From assembly GCA_043228905.1 (NCBI GenBank), contig JBHGNT010000003.1, forward strand, positions 7,626,001-7,690,000: a stretch of 64,000 nucleotides of DNA, in the 5' to 3' direction. Within the stretch, counting starts at the first letter, position 1. Every line of letters begins with the position of its first letter. The position numbers and the translations under genes were made by a program. The notes under the pieces were generated by a model, which made no database searches, was not told the DNA's origin, and was given only the letters and a program-made list of their open reading frames with translations. Positions 34,252-44,399 of this stretch are shown piece after piece. Source of the DNA: Azolla caroliniana. Taxonomy: Eukaryota; Polypodiophyta.

Positions 34252-36378
34252 ATGAGGGGGTCGGATCTCGCAGAGGCCATGGCTTCGGCCGTGGATCGGA
34301 TTGTAAACGCGCGCGAGAGCACCGGTGCCCTCGACAGAGCTATTGAGGCGGTCGTCGGTACGATCGGCCGGTTCGATGGGAAGGATGCCACGAAGTATTT
34401 GGCGTCCTACGGTGCAGAGATGCTGATGCGGGACATTCCGGAAGGAAGGCGTCTTGCCGGATTTCCCCGAGTGGCGATGCCGAGCATCCATGCGGAGGTG
34501 CTCGAGGTGCGGGCGGAGAGCCGTACCTGGGAGGAGTTCGAAGGTCGGCTCCTAGAGAAATACGGGCTGGACGATGCGCTCCGGCTTTCGAAGCGAAGGT
34601 TCATGGAATGGGTGGAGTCCCCGGGGAAGGGAAGAAACGCGTCGGCACTCCTCCGGGAGTTCGAGGAAAACTTTGCGCGCCTTTCGGCGCTCGACCGAAC
34701 CATCCTGGACACGAGCCGGGTCTTGCTGTTTGTCAAGTCGGTCGACGAGCGGGATCGGGAGCAAGTGGGCCTCTTGCTGGAAACCGAAGACGGGCTCACT
34801 ACCGACTGGGCGGCTGTCAAGAAGGTCTGTGGCCGTTTCGACAAACGGCGAGAATGGGCGGATAACGGGGTAACCGGGTCGGGCTCGGTCGCAGCAAGGA
34901 AGTTCGAACCAGCGCCACAGGTGCGAAAGGAAGAGACCCGAGAGTGGTTGGAAACCGGTTCGGCTTCGACCGGCGTAGTCAGAGGCTCAACCGGAGGAGC
35001 GGCGCTGGAGGAATTGACGAGGGCGGTAAAGGACCTCCAAATCGCGCAAGCCCGAAGGGAAGGTGGCGAACCGGCTCGTGACCGACGGCCGGCGGCAGGA
35101 AACAGGTGCATGTGGTGCGATGAAGTCGGCCACATTCGGAAGGACTGCGGCGACTTCGCGGAGGCGCTGAGGGACAGGGTGGTGTACCTGTGGGAAGGAC
35201 GGGTGCATGCCAGCGACACCCGAAGGGCCCTGAGCCGAAACGACGGAAAAGGTGGTATGAAAAGGTTGATGGAAGAGGCGGCGGCCCGACACGCGGAAAC
35301 CGTCCACTACTCGGCGTCGGCCGGCATTCGAGTCGGGGGCGGCGAGGCCCGAAGGGAAAGCAAAGCCGGATTCTGGCCGACGATGCTGGAAGGCCTTGCC
35401 GGTGCAAGGCTTAAAGGGGAGGAATCGGACCGTGCGGAGAAACGGGTACGTGAGATGACCGGGTGGAGCGACCCGGTCGAGGAACGGACGGGCTTCGTGG
35501 AAGCCGCTTGCCAGAACTACGAGGCTCTGGTAGAAGAGAAGCGGGTGGGGAAACCCGGGACGACCGGGCCCTCACAACGATACGAGACCCGGTCCGGGCC
35601 ACGACGGGACGAATCCGGCGGGGCCGGCACGCAAGATAAACCCCAGAAGGGCGGGTACCGTCTGGGGACGGAGATAGAAAGGACCACGGACTTACGGAAG
35701 GTCCTGGAGGAACGGATCCTCGACAGCAAGGTGGAGCTGTCGTTACGAGAGGTGCTGGGAATCGCCAAGAAGGAGTTCCACGACTCCATCGTGGACTTGG
35801 TGAAACGGAAGAGGCTGTCGACGGAGACAGAACCGGAAAGACCGGTGGAAGTGCGGACGACGCACCTAGACGACATGGCGCTGGGAGACGAGTGGGCGGA
35901 AAGCCACTATTCGAGGCCACACTGGGCCCGAGCGACCACGGAAACCCCGGTGAAGATCGGCGATGTCCAGGAACCGGTGACAGCTTTGGTGGACCACGGA
36001 TCGGAGATCAATTTGATGTCCATGGACTTCTATAAGAAGGGCAAATGGCCGATCAACACCAAGCACGGGTGGAAAATAAGGGCAGCAACGCGCGCCACCG
36101 AGGAACTGCACGGGGCCTGTCCGAATGTGCGAGTCAAGATTGGCGACGTCGAGATTGACCAGCACTTCTTCGTGCAGGAGACGTCTTCGCATCCGGTCAT
36201 TCTGGGAGAGCCGTACATCACGGCGGCGCGAATGGAGACCAAAGTGCTGGACAATGGTTCGGCCTACGCGAGAGTCAAAAGCCAAGACGGGCGCCATTCG
36301 GTCCAGTTTCTGACGGTAAGGCCGAACCACGAACGTAACCGCGATTCCCTCGGTTCCGAAACCCGAGAGGATTTTTAG
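34252..36378 (+). CDS. Gag-protease polyprotein of the Ty3-type element
   Basis: 708 residues from the first ATG after the primer site. A longer open frame reaches back into the LTR to 34084, but a start there would lie upstream of the primer site. Residues about 1-230 form the capsid region, homologous to the Gag of the neighbouring non-autonomous element. A zinc knuckle CMWCDEVGHIRKDC (C-X2-C-X4-H-X4-C) lies near residue 285. The aspartic protease motif is ALVDHGSEINLMS with Asp near residue 581. The position after Asp is His rather than Ser or Thr, although D-H-G-S-E still fits the fold. The frame ends at 36378. The pol frame is open from 36339, overlapping by 40 bases in the -1 frame. Confidence 0.9.
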   Translation: MRGSDLAEAMASAVDRIVNARESTGALDRAIEAVVGTIGRFDGKDATKYLASYGAEMLMRDIPEGRRLAGFPRVAMPSIHAEVLEVRAESRTWEEFEGRLLEKYGLDDALRLSKRRFMEWVESPGKGRNASALLREFEENFARLSALDRTILDTSRVLLFVKSVDERDREQVGLLLETEDGLTTDWAAVKKVCGRFDKRREWADNGVTGSGSVAARKFEPAPQVRKEETREWLETGSASTGVVRGSTGGAALEELTRAVKDLQIAQARREGGEPARDRRPAAGNRCMWCDEVGHIRKDCGDFAEALRDRVVYLWEGRVHASDTRRALSRNDGKGGMKRLMEEAAARHAETVHYSASAGIRVGGGEARRESKAGFWPTMLEGLAGARLKGEESDRAEKRVREMTGWSDPVEERTGFVEAACQNYEALVEEKRVGKPGTTGPSQRYETRSGPRRDESGGAGTQDKPQKGGYRLGTEIERTTDLRKVLEERILDSKVELSLREVLGIAKKEFHDSIVDLVKRKRLSTETEPERPVEVRTTHLDDMALGDEWAESHYSRPHWARATTETPVKIGDVQEPVTALVDHGSEINLMSMDFYKKGKWPINTKHGWKIRAATRATEELHGACPNVRVKIGDVEIDQHFFVQETSSHPVILGEPYITAARMETKVLDNGSAYARVKSQDGRHSVQFLTVRPNHERNRDSLGSETREDF

Positions 36379-39300
36379 AGAGGACTGCCAAGGCGTGGGG
36401 CCGCGACAGTCCGGATGCTCCGGGAAAACCCCACATCTGTACGATAAAACCGTGTACAATAGGTAGGAAATTTTGCTTCTCCGACAGCGGAGCATGTACG
36501 ATGGTCGGCATCACCGGCCGAGAGAAAACAAAGACGGAGGGGAGACTTCGGGCGTGCGGAGTTCTCGGCTCTGACGAAGGAATCAACGGAGCCGTGGAGG
36601 CAGTCTCTTTCGACGACACCTTGGGAATGCTGGGGAAGGTAGTCGAAGAAGACCTTAACGAAGACCGGACGATACCGGTATGTTCCGAAGAAATGTACGA
36701 AGTCATCGCGGACTTCGGTCGAGGGCTCGAGTCGGAACGGACGGCCCGGGTGAGCACCAAGTACAAGACGGTGGACCGGAAGGTGAGGCCAGTTGCGGCG
36801 CCCTTACCGGAGGGCAGTGAATCCCGGATTAAAGGGGTTGCATCGGACCCCAGCTTACGAGATCGGGCCTGCATAGGACACACCTTCACCAACGAGACGC
36901 TCCGCGAGCTGAAGATCGGTGGGGGCGGGTTCCTACTGCCGGCGGAGGAAGACCGGTTCCGGAGAATGCTCGGAAGGCACGGGAAAGCCTTCGCATTCTC
37001 GCCGGAGGAAATCGGGTGCGTGGACCCGACGATCGTAGAGCCGATGGTGATATTCACGGTACCGCATGTACCGTGGAATCTCAAGCCAATTTCGGTTCCG
37101 AGAGCTCACATCCCGAAGTTGATGGAGCTGTTGAAGCAGAAAGTTGATATGGGCATTCTCGAGCCGTCGAGCGCCCCGTATTCAAACCGCTGGTTTACCG
37201 TACCAAAGAAAAACGGATCATTGCGCTTCATTCAGGACCTGCAGCCGGTCAATAGAGTGACCATTCGGAACGCGGGGATCGGACCGACCATAGACGAGTT
37301 CGCGGAGGCCTTCGCCGGAAGGTCGATTTACTCGGTCGGTGATCTATACTCAGGGTATGACCAGTTCCAGCTAGCCGTGGAGAGCAGAGACATTACGACG
37401 ATGCGAACTCCCCTCGGCCTAGTGCGGATGTGTACGCTGCCGCAAGGAGGGACCAACTCGGTGGCCCACATGGTGAATGCGATGAACAAGGTGCTGAGGG
37501 ACTGCATCCCGAACATCACCATGCCGTTTCTAGACGACATCCCGATCAAGGGATGCCCGGTAGAAGAGAAGGACGAGACGATCGGGCCGGACGGATGCCG
37601 GCGATTCGTGACGGCGCACATCGACGACTGCGAGAAGGTGCTGCAAAGGCTAGAGGAGGCGAGGCTCACCTTCTCGGGGGAGAAATCAGCCTTCGGGCAG
37701 TCGGAAATCATGGTGGTCGGACACTTATGTGGGCCATATGGCCGGAAACCGTCTCCGGCAAAGGTAGAAGCCATCTCCGCGATGAAGCCCGACTGCAGCT
37801 CGGTCACGGAAGTGCGAAGATTCCTGGGGGCATGCGCATTCTACCACATATGGATCCCGCATTACGCCCACGTTGCGGAGCCGCTATACGGATTACTGAG
37901 GAAAGGGCGAAGATTCGAATGGCTAGACAAGCACACGGAGTCGGTCCGGAAGCTGAAGGAGGCTCTTTCGGCAGCACCGGCGCTCCGAAAGGCCGTCTAC
38001 AGGAAGGGCACCCCAGTGTACATAACGGTTGACACGAGTCCGACCGGAATCGGGTGGGTCGTCAACCAAGAAGACGAGGACGGCAATCGGTTCCCGATCC
38101 GATTCGGTGCGAAGGTCCTCAGCGAACGGCAGCGAGGATACGCCCAGGTTAAACGCGAACTCTGGGGTATCGTTTCGGCGGTGAAGGCCGACAAGGACTA
38201 TCTGATCGGGACGGAGGTAATCATAGAGACGGATTGCATGCCGATTCTCGGCATGATTTCCGGATGCGCGACGCCGGACCTGGCAATGCTCAGGTGGATA
38301 GCGTATATCAAGTCCCTAGACCCGGTAATACGACACATTTCCGGGAAAGACAACGCCATGGCCGACATGCTTTCAAGGGCGAGATTCGATGACGAGGGCG
38401 GCATGGTTTCGGAGGACGAAGACGTCGGCGTGGACTTCTTCGAGACTGCGTATGTAACAACAGACGGAACAAGCACTCCGGCGCTTAACGACTTCGACGC
38501 GAGCAAGTACGACGGGGAGTGGCTGCAGATCGGTGGGTTTCTGAAGACAATGACGCCCGATGCGTCATGGACGAAGGACGAGGCCGACCGGATCCGGAAG
38601 AAAGCGTACCGGTTCTTTCTCCGGGATAGCTGTCTATGGAAGCACCCGAAGAAGAAGGACGGCGTTCCGCTCCGGGTGGTGGCGATGAAGGAAGAACAGG
38701 AGGAGCTGCTGACGGCCTACCACGACAGCCCTTGGGCTGGACACCGTGGAACATGGGCTACGTTTGAGAAACTGAAGGGGAAGTATTGGTGGCCGGGGCA
38801 GTACCAGGACGTGCATCGGTTCGTGACAACTTGCGAGAGCTGTCAGATGCACTCCACAGTCCGACATCGGGACGAGCTTCACCCCACGTACCCTCCGACC
38901 ATCCACTTCAAATGGATGGTAGATCTGGTGACGATGCCAATGGGAGTAGGACAGATGCGGTACCTGGTCCTAGCGCGGGAGGATCTGACGAACCAGGTGG
39001 AAGGCCGGGCCCTTCCGAACAAAACAACCGCGGCCGTATGCCGGTTCCTAGTCGAGGACGTGATATGCCGGTATGGGTGCGTCGGAAAGATCGTGGCTGA
39101 CCGAGGGGAGTTGGACGCCGAAGAAGCCGCGGAGCTGTTCGACCGGCTGGGAGTCAAGCTCTCGCTCACCACTGCGTACAATCCGGAGGCGAATGGAAAG
39201 GTGGAGCGCGGACACGGACCGATCGTCAAGGCGTTGGTTCGGGCATGCAGAGGCCGAGTCGGTAACTGGCCGCGGCTGCTACCTTATGCTTTGTGGGCGG

Positions 39301-39857
39301 ACCGGACCACGCACAGTTCGGTAACCGGGTACATGCCGACGGAGCTCATGTTCGGCCAGAAGCCGATCATGCCGATGGAACGGACGATCTCCTCGTGGGC
39401 AACGGTCGACTGGAGGGACGAGATGAGCCGGGAGGAGTTGTTGGCCGCGCGCATACGACAGCTCGAGCGGAGACCGGAGGACGTGGAACTGGCTGCGGAG
39501 AAGCTCCGAGTGGCGAGGAGAAAGAACAAAGCCAGGTTCGACCGAACGCACCGGCTCCGACCGAAGAAAATCGAAGAAGGTGACTGGGTGCTCGTCTACG
39601 ATAGCAGCCTCGACAACCAGCACCGAGCTACACGGAAGTTCGCACGAAGGTGGTTCGGGCCTTACGTGGTACGGAGCGCCAATGACAACGGGACATACCA
39701 CCTGGCGGAACTCGACGGCACGAGAATGACGATACCGGTTGCAGGGAAACGGATCAAAGCGTTCAAGAAGCGACACGACGACGAGCCAGACCCGGCTCTC
39801 CTGGTCGGCAGTGACGAACGATCCGAAAACGAGGAAGAACCGACGGGCGAGGAATGA
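36339..39857 (+). CDS. Pol polyprotein: reverse transcriptase, RNase H, integrase
   Basis: The frame is open from 36339, where it overlaps gag, and its first ATG is at 36501. From that ATG there are 1,118 residues. RT has PKKNGSLRFIQDLQPVN and the active-site FLDD near residue 343, where YxDD is commoner. RNase H starts near residue 505 (VYITVDTSPTGIGW, then ETDCMPILGM). The integrase has an HHCC zinc region (H-X-rich, CESC), core acidic residues in MVDLV, VADRGE and NPEANGKVE, and a WFGPY module near residue 1050. The C-terminus is charged and has no chromodomain. Order RT-RNase H-integrase defines Ty3/gypsy. It may be expressed by a -1 frameshift from gag, or independently. Confidence 0.93.
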   Translation, partial: PRFPRFRNPRGFLERTAKAWGRDSPDAPGKPHICTIKPCTIGRKFCFSDSGACTMVGITGREKTKTEGRLRACGVLGSDEGINGAVEAVSFDDTLGMLGKVVEEDLNEDRTIPVCSEEMYEVIADFGRGLESERTARVSTKYKTVDRKVRPVAAPLPEGSESRIKGVASDPSLRDRACIGHTFTNETLRELKIGGGGFLLPAEEDRFRRMLGRHGKAFAFSPEEIGCVDPTIVEPMVIFTVPHVPWNLKPISVPRAHIPKLMELLKQKVDMGILEPSSAPYSNRWFTVPKKNGSLRFIQDLQPVNRVTIRNAGIGPTIDEFAEAFAGRSIYSVGDLYSGYDQFQLAVESRDITTMRTPLGLVRMCTLPQGGTNSVAHMVNAMNKVLRDCIPNITMPFLDDIPIKGCPVEEKDETIGPDGCRRFVTAHIDDCEKVLQRLEEARLTFSGEKSAFGQSEIMVVGHLCGPYGRKPSPAKVEAISAMKPDCSSVTEVRRFLGACAFYHIWIPHYAHVAEPLYGLLRKGRRFEWLDKHTESVRKLKEALSAAPALRKAVYRKGTPVYITVDTSPTGIGWVVNQEDEDGNRFPIRFGAKVLSERQRGYAQVKRELWGIVSAVKADKDYLIGTEVIIETDCMPILGMISGCATPDLAMLRWIAYIKSLDPVIRHISGKDNAMADMLSRARFDDEGGMVSEDEDVGVDFFETAYVTTDGTSTPALNDFDASKYDGEWLQIGGFLKTMTPDASWTKDEADRIRKKAYRFFLRDSCLWKHPKKKDGVPLRVVAMKEEQEELLTAYHDSPWAGHRGTWATFEKLKGKYWWPGQYQDVHRFVTTCESCQMHSTVRHRDELHPTYPPTIHFKWMVDLVTMPMGVGQMRYLVLAREDLTNQVEGRALPNKTTAAVCRFLVEDVICRYGCVGKIVADRGELDAEEAAELFDRLGVKLSLTTAYNPEANGKVERGHGPIVKALVRACRGRVGNWPRLLPYALWADRTTHSSVTGYMPTELMFGQKPIMPMERTISSWATVDWRDEMSREELLAARIRQLERRPEDVELAAEKLRVARRKNKARFDRTHRLRPKKIEEGDWVLVYDSSLDNQHRATRKFARRWFGPYVVRSANDNGTYHLAELDGTRMTIPVAGKRIKAFKKRHDDEPDPALLVGSDERSENEEEPTGEE

Positions 39858-39928
39858 AGACGGGCCGGTTTTCTCCGTCCCAACTCTCTTGGCGCATACC
39901 GGAGGATGCGCGGTTAGGTGGGGGCGGA

Positions 39929-40718
39929 TGTCGTGAAGAAAACCGTCCATAGGCGGAATCGGCGCACCAAGGCGTGGGAACCGGTTCTTCACGCGCGCAC
40001 GCTCCAAGTAGTACATAGAAGCGAATTAGGAGGATAATCGGCAGGAACGGGCCCTAACTCAAGTGGAGACAAAGACCGCGCGAACAGTCTTTTCGGTCGC
40101 GCGCGCGAACTGTACGAGTCGGCGGCGTAACTACGCGGATGCGTGGAAAAACGGAGCGGATCCCTGTCCAAAAGGGACAGGGAATAAAGCTGACAGGACG
40201 GCCTGCTCGTCGGCCTATATAAGGAGCGGGAAAGAGCTGTTGCAGAGATATCTCGCGCAGAGAGGACGAAGTGCTGCCGGACCGTTTCTGGACGCTTCGC
40301 TCTCTGTTTCCTTCCTTCTTGAGCTCCATAGCTTTCCGTGCAGGGTTCCGAGGAGGCTCGCGCTGTTTTCGAGGAACGCCCGAGTGCTTCCGGCAGCACC
40401 TCCGACCAGCTACAGCCCCTTTGAGCGTCGAAGTGAACAGGCATCGGCATCTGTTCGCCGGCCTGTTCGGTCGTAACCAACCTGTGCCCCGTCGAGGGTT
40501 GTAGTCGTGTTAGCCGTTTTTCTTAATATACACATTTAGCCATTCGCATCTGTCTGTGTCGGTGTCTGTTCGTGTTCTCCGTGCTGAAGGGCCGTGTCCC
40601 TGTGTACCCCGGTCCTGCGTAGCCGGTTCTCTCTCTTTCCCCTCCCTCGCTTGCTCTTTGGTTCGAGACCCCCGCGGTCCCGCCTCGATTCCACACGCAC
40701 TTGCATAATATCCCGACA
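39929..40718 (+). repeat. 3' LTR of the Ty3-type element
   Basis: 790 bp, nearly identical to 33419-34208. It is preceded by the polypurine stretch TTAGGTGGGGGCGGA (about 39914-39928) and followed by the ACGT target copy. Confidence 0.95.
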
Positions 40719-41600
40719 ACGTTTATCGACGATTTCTCCAGGCACACCTGGATTTACCCCATGTGGCAAAAGAGCAAAGTGTTCAAACTTCCAAAAGTTT
40801 AAAAATGAAGTCAAAAAAGCCACAAGTCGGCATGTTCGATGCCTTCAATTGGATGGAGGTAAGGAGTATTTCTCGGACGAGTTTATAGCGTACACCCGAA
40901 AGGAAGGAGTTCTATGGGAATTCTCGTGCCGACACACACCTCAGCAAAACAGAGTAGCTAACCGAAAGAATTGGCACATAGTAGAGGTCATAAGGGCCAT
41001 GATGAATGAGAAGAACCGGCTGAAATCGTACTGGGTAGAAACGGCTCACACAACCATCTATATCATGAACAGATGTACAACCTCTAGGGTACACAATGTA
41101 ACCTCTCATGAGGAGTTCTTCGGAAAGAAACCGGATCTATCACATATCTGGATATTCGGCTCGATCGCATACATGCATATTCCCGACGAGAAGCGACAAA
41201 AGCTCGACCCGAAGTTGGAGAAATGTATCCTCGTAGGGTGCTCACTCGAACAAAAGGGGTACACATGTTACAATCCATCCACCCAAAAAGTTCGGGTGAG
41301 TTGAGACGTCGTTTTCGACGAGTCAGCATCCTGGTATGAATTAGAGACAACTCCAATTCCAACAACAATCAACCCGGATTTGGTCGATCGAGAGATAGAA
41401 GACGAAGATCAACTTAGACACATGTTCGAAGAAAGTCCGATTACGACAAGGCTGAGTGGACCACAAGAGTCGTCGAGTGATCAAAGCACATATCGGCTGA
41501 GTCTGAAGCTTGACAAAGGGAAGGCCAAAATGCAAGAATACGAAGATCCGACAACGAGTCAACTCACTCCCTTGACAAGGAATTCAAAGACCTTGACATC
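40719..41600 (+). pseudogene. copia integrase, second part
   Basis: Directly after the target duplication the copia frame continues with the integrase core start, FIDDFSRHTWIY. It runs on through RSDxG-type sequence changed to LQLDGGKEY and the CRHTPQQN segment around the catalytic glutamate region. FGSIAYMHIP and GCSLEQKGY at 41155-41275 are typical of the C-terminal end. Altered residues and stops (for example 41302) show decay. Confidence 0.88.
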
Positions 41601-43240
41601 CTAATCATCCGGACGAATGGAACAAAGAAAGCCTTAGTCTCTGCAAACGCGAAGCTCCATCACTCCATCCGAGAGAAAAACCCGGTTAGCCGATTCGGCT
41701 ACGATGAGTATATGGCATATCATTATGCCTTTATGATGAAGGTGGTGACCGTTTGAGAACCGGAAATCTTTTTCGAGGCAGCCAAGAAGCCATGATGGAT
41801 CGAAGCCATGAAAAACGAAATGTAGGCTCTATGCAAAAACGAGACATGGGATCTCGTCCCCCCTTCTCCACATAAGAAAGCAATCGGTTGCAGGTGGATA
41901 TATAAAGTAAAATATAATGTTGACGACTCAGTAAATCGCTTCAAGGCCAAACTCGTAGCGAAGGGATATGCCCAAATATACAGAGTCGATTACAAGGAGA
42001 CCTTTGCCCCAGAGGCAAAGATGACGATTGTTTGGACAATCATAGCTCTCCTAGCTACAAAAGGGTGGCACCTCCACCAGATGGGTGTAAAGAACACCTT
42101 CCTACGGGGCGAATTAGTAGAGGTCTTCATGATTCAACCACCATTTTTCGAATCGAGCAAACACCCGAAATCAGTCAGTTGACTCAAGAAGCCGCTATAT
42201 GGACTCAAGCAAGCACCGCGTGCTTGGCATTTGAAGATCACCCAATATCTTCACTAAATCGGCTTCCGAATGTCGAAATCGGACAACTCCCGATACATTT
42301 GAAACAAGTCAAACAACCCGATTGTCATCATCCTTTCCGTGGATGATCTAGTCATCGAAGGAAAGGATCTCGCCAACATTAATACGGTGAAAACACTCCT
42401 ATCTGGTCGATTCGAAATGAAAGACATGAATGAGCTCCGTTACTTCCTCGGTATCGAAGTGATTTGGACACCAGTCGGGATACTGATCTCTCAATGACAC
42501 TACATTCTCAACTTACTCTACAAGTTCAGGATTATTGAGTGCAAACCTGTGTCAACCTCTCTCGATCGGAACCTCAAACTCGATGCCAATTCGGGAATAG
42601 AAGATTGCAAGCCGACTCAATATCGTCAACTGATCGGTAGCTTAATCTATCTAACCATTGCATGACCCAACCATAGCTACTCGGTCAGCCTACTTAGCCA
42701 ATTCAGACAGAATCCTCGAAATGTTCATCTCAATTGCGCTAAAAGGATACTTAGGTACGTACGTGGGACGATGGATTTAAGCATCATCTAGAAGTCGAAT
42801 ACGATCATTCGGCTTGAAGGGTACACAGGTGTAGATTGGGCCAGTTACAAAGCTGACAAATGATCCACGTCAGGATTAGTCTTCTCCCTCGGTAGTGGAG
42901 CGATCTCCTAGAGCAGCAAAAAGCAGTCGACAATTGCACTATTGAGCATAGAGGCCGAATATAGGGGTGTGGCAATCGCCGCATGCAAGGTCTTCTGGCT
43001 GAAGCGCATATTGAAGGATCAAGGTGTTCCCATCAAGGATCTGATTCTCCTATACTATGATAACATGAGCAGTATCTACCTGGCTCGGAACCCCGTGTTC
43101 CACACGCGGACCAAGCATATTGAAGTGCACTATCACTTCATTTGAGAGCTTGTTCACGTTGGAGATGTTGATTTATAACACATCAACACGAATCTTCAGG
43201 TGGCTGGCATTTTCACAAAAGCCGTAGGAGTCAACAAGCT
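41601..43240 (+). pseudogene. copia reverse transcriptase and RNase H
   Basis: Recognisable in one main frame with stops: GCRWIYKVKYNVD, FKAKLVAKGYAQ, KPLYGLKQAPRAWH and SVDDLVIEG (YVDD position) for RT. RNase H follows with YRQLIGSLIYLT, SIEAEYRGVAIAACKVFWL and TRTKHIEVHYHFI. The TGA and TAG codons at former tryptophan, arginine or glutamine positions fit C-to-T decay. A GAGGGGGAGT purine tract occurs at about 43290. Confidence 0.9.
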
Positions 43241-43478
43241 CGAACAATTTACATCAGACCTTGGCCTCACAATATCTGCATTGCCGAGCTTGAGGGGGAG
43301 TACTGAATAATAGCCGATCAGTCGATTGAAGCCGACCAGAGGAGTCGAAGTATGATGATGACAGTTGAACAGAACAAGGAGCACAAAGCAATCGAGAGTT
43401 GAACAACCGAACAACCGAATCGAAGTATTCCGAATCGAACCAATTTTTCGGCATCTGGAAGTTGTATTCGAAGGGGCG

Positions 43479-43761
43479 TGTTGAAAATCGAACTCAACTT
43501 TTTATAGAGATGGTGTTCACACTAACCAACGAACATCATATTAGGCTAGTTTTGTAATTAGTAGAAAGGGCACTTGCCCTAGACTAGTTGGTATTTAAAC
43601 TCTTTGTAACTTAGTTACTGTTGGATGTATTCTTTTTTTTTACCAATATAGCTTCTTGTTCAAAGCTCTCTCTCTCTCTCTCTCTCTCTCTTATCCTATG
43701 AGTGCACACAGAGTTCACCTCCGCCGCTGCACAACATCACCTACGCCACTCATTCCTTACA
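43479..43761 (+). repeat. copia 3' LTR
   Basis: 283 bp from TGTTGAAAATCG to CCTTACA, matching 26333-26618. A CT microsatellite (43667-43691) lies inside, where the other LTR has a C run. It is preceded by the purine stretch GAAGGGGCG and followed by ACCGG. Confidence 0.9.
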
Positions 43762-44399
43762 ACCGGTTTGGTTTGGACAAGGCCAAACTGATTAAGCTGA
43801 AACTGATCCGTTGTCGTTTCCTACTCATTGCCTTGATTTTTGTCTTACCATGAAGCTAGAAAAAACCCAAGCAACACAAATTTTTTAAGACCTGTTTTTA
43901 CCTCAATGAGATGACTGTTTAAAGCCTTGATAATATCCAACCCACACTTTTGTATGTATCTAATGTATATGGACCATTTGTCCGTTATGCATGTCGTTAG
44001 AGGATTCGGAATGTCACTGATTATGATAATGTTTAAAATAATGCAAGCCATGGGAACCACATAAAATTGCCAGACATGGTATGTACTATGGAGGCAATAC
44101 CAATGGTATCTTGGATATGTAAACTTCAATAGAATGTAAATGAGGACTATGTAGACATTTATTCCTGCAGTTGAAACTTGGTTCATCTAAATAGTGAGTG
44201 CAGAAAGCCGACACTGAATTGTTGATATGAAAAGATGGATTGATGCTTTCATCATTGGTCATGCAATATTTCATTCCCATATCTTGCATTAGATCTAGGT
44301 AGAAGATAGTGCCTTGGGGCACACACACACACATATACATCCATACATACATACCCATACATACAACATACATACATACATACATACAACCACAGCTAG

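Larger units (their letters stand above)
33419..40718 (+). mobile_element. complete Ty3/gypsy-type retrotransposon, probably recent
   Basis: 7,300 bp with 790-bp LTRs at both ends (33419-34208 and 39929-40718). I found only two differences between the LTRs: 33694 against 40204, and 34038 against 40548. The target duplication is ACGT (33415-33418 and 40719-40722), and the interrupted copia integrase frame would be continuous across it. The element has a tRNA-Trp-type primer site, two long open frames (Gag-protease; RT-RNase H-integrase) and a polypurine tract. It is visibly GC-rich compared with the AT-rich flanks. No chromodomain follows the integrase. Intact frames and nearly identical LTRs make it the youngest layer and possibly still mobile. 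Confidence 0.95.
26333..43761 (+). mobile_element. Ty1/copia retrotransposon, degenerate, split by two nested insertions
   Basis: LTRs at 26333-26618 and 43479-43761 begin TGTTGA and end ACA. The flanks are ATCGG (26328-26332) and ACCGG (43762-43766), a 5-bp duplication with one mismatch. The primer site TGGTATCAGAGC follows the left LTR directly (26619-26630), as for initiator tRNA-Met. The body, in copia order gag, protease, integrase, RT, RNase H, is interrupted at 27316-32348 and 33419-40718. Without the inserts the element would be about 5.1 kb, the normal copia size. Many in-frame stops show it is dead, and the LTRs differ at numerous sites, so it is the oldest layer. Confidence 0.95.

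Noticed and set aside
34407-35219. 270-residue minus-strand ORF opposite the Ty3 Gag
   Set aside because: It is antisense to a gene with clear zinc-knuckle and capsid homology. Its Ser/Arg-rich composition is typical of a shadow frame.
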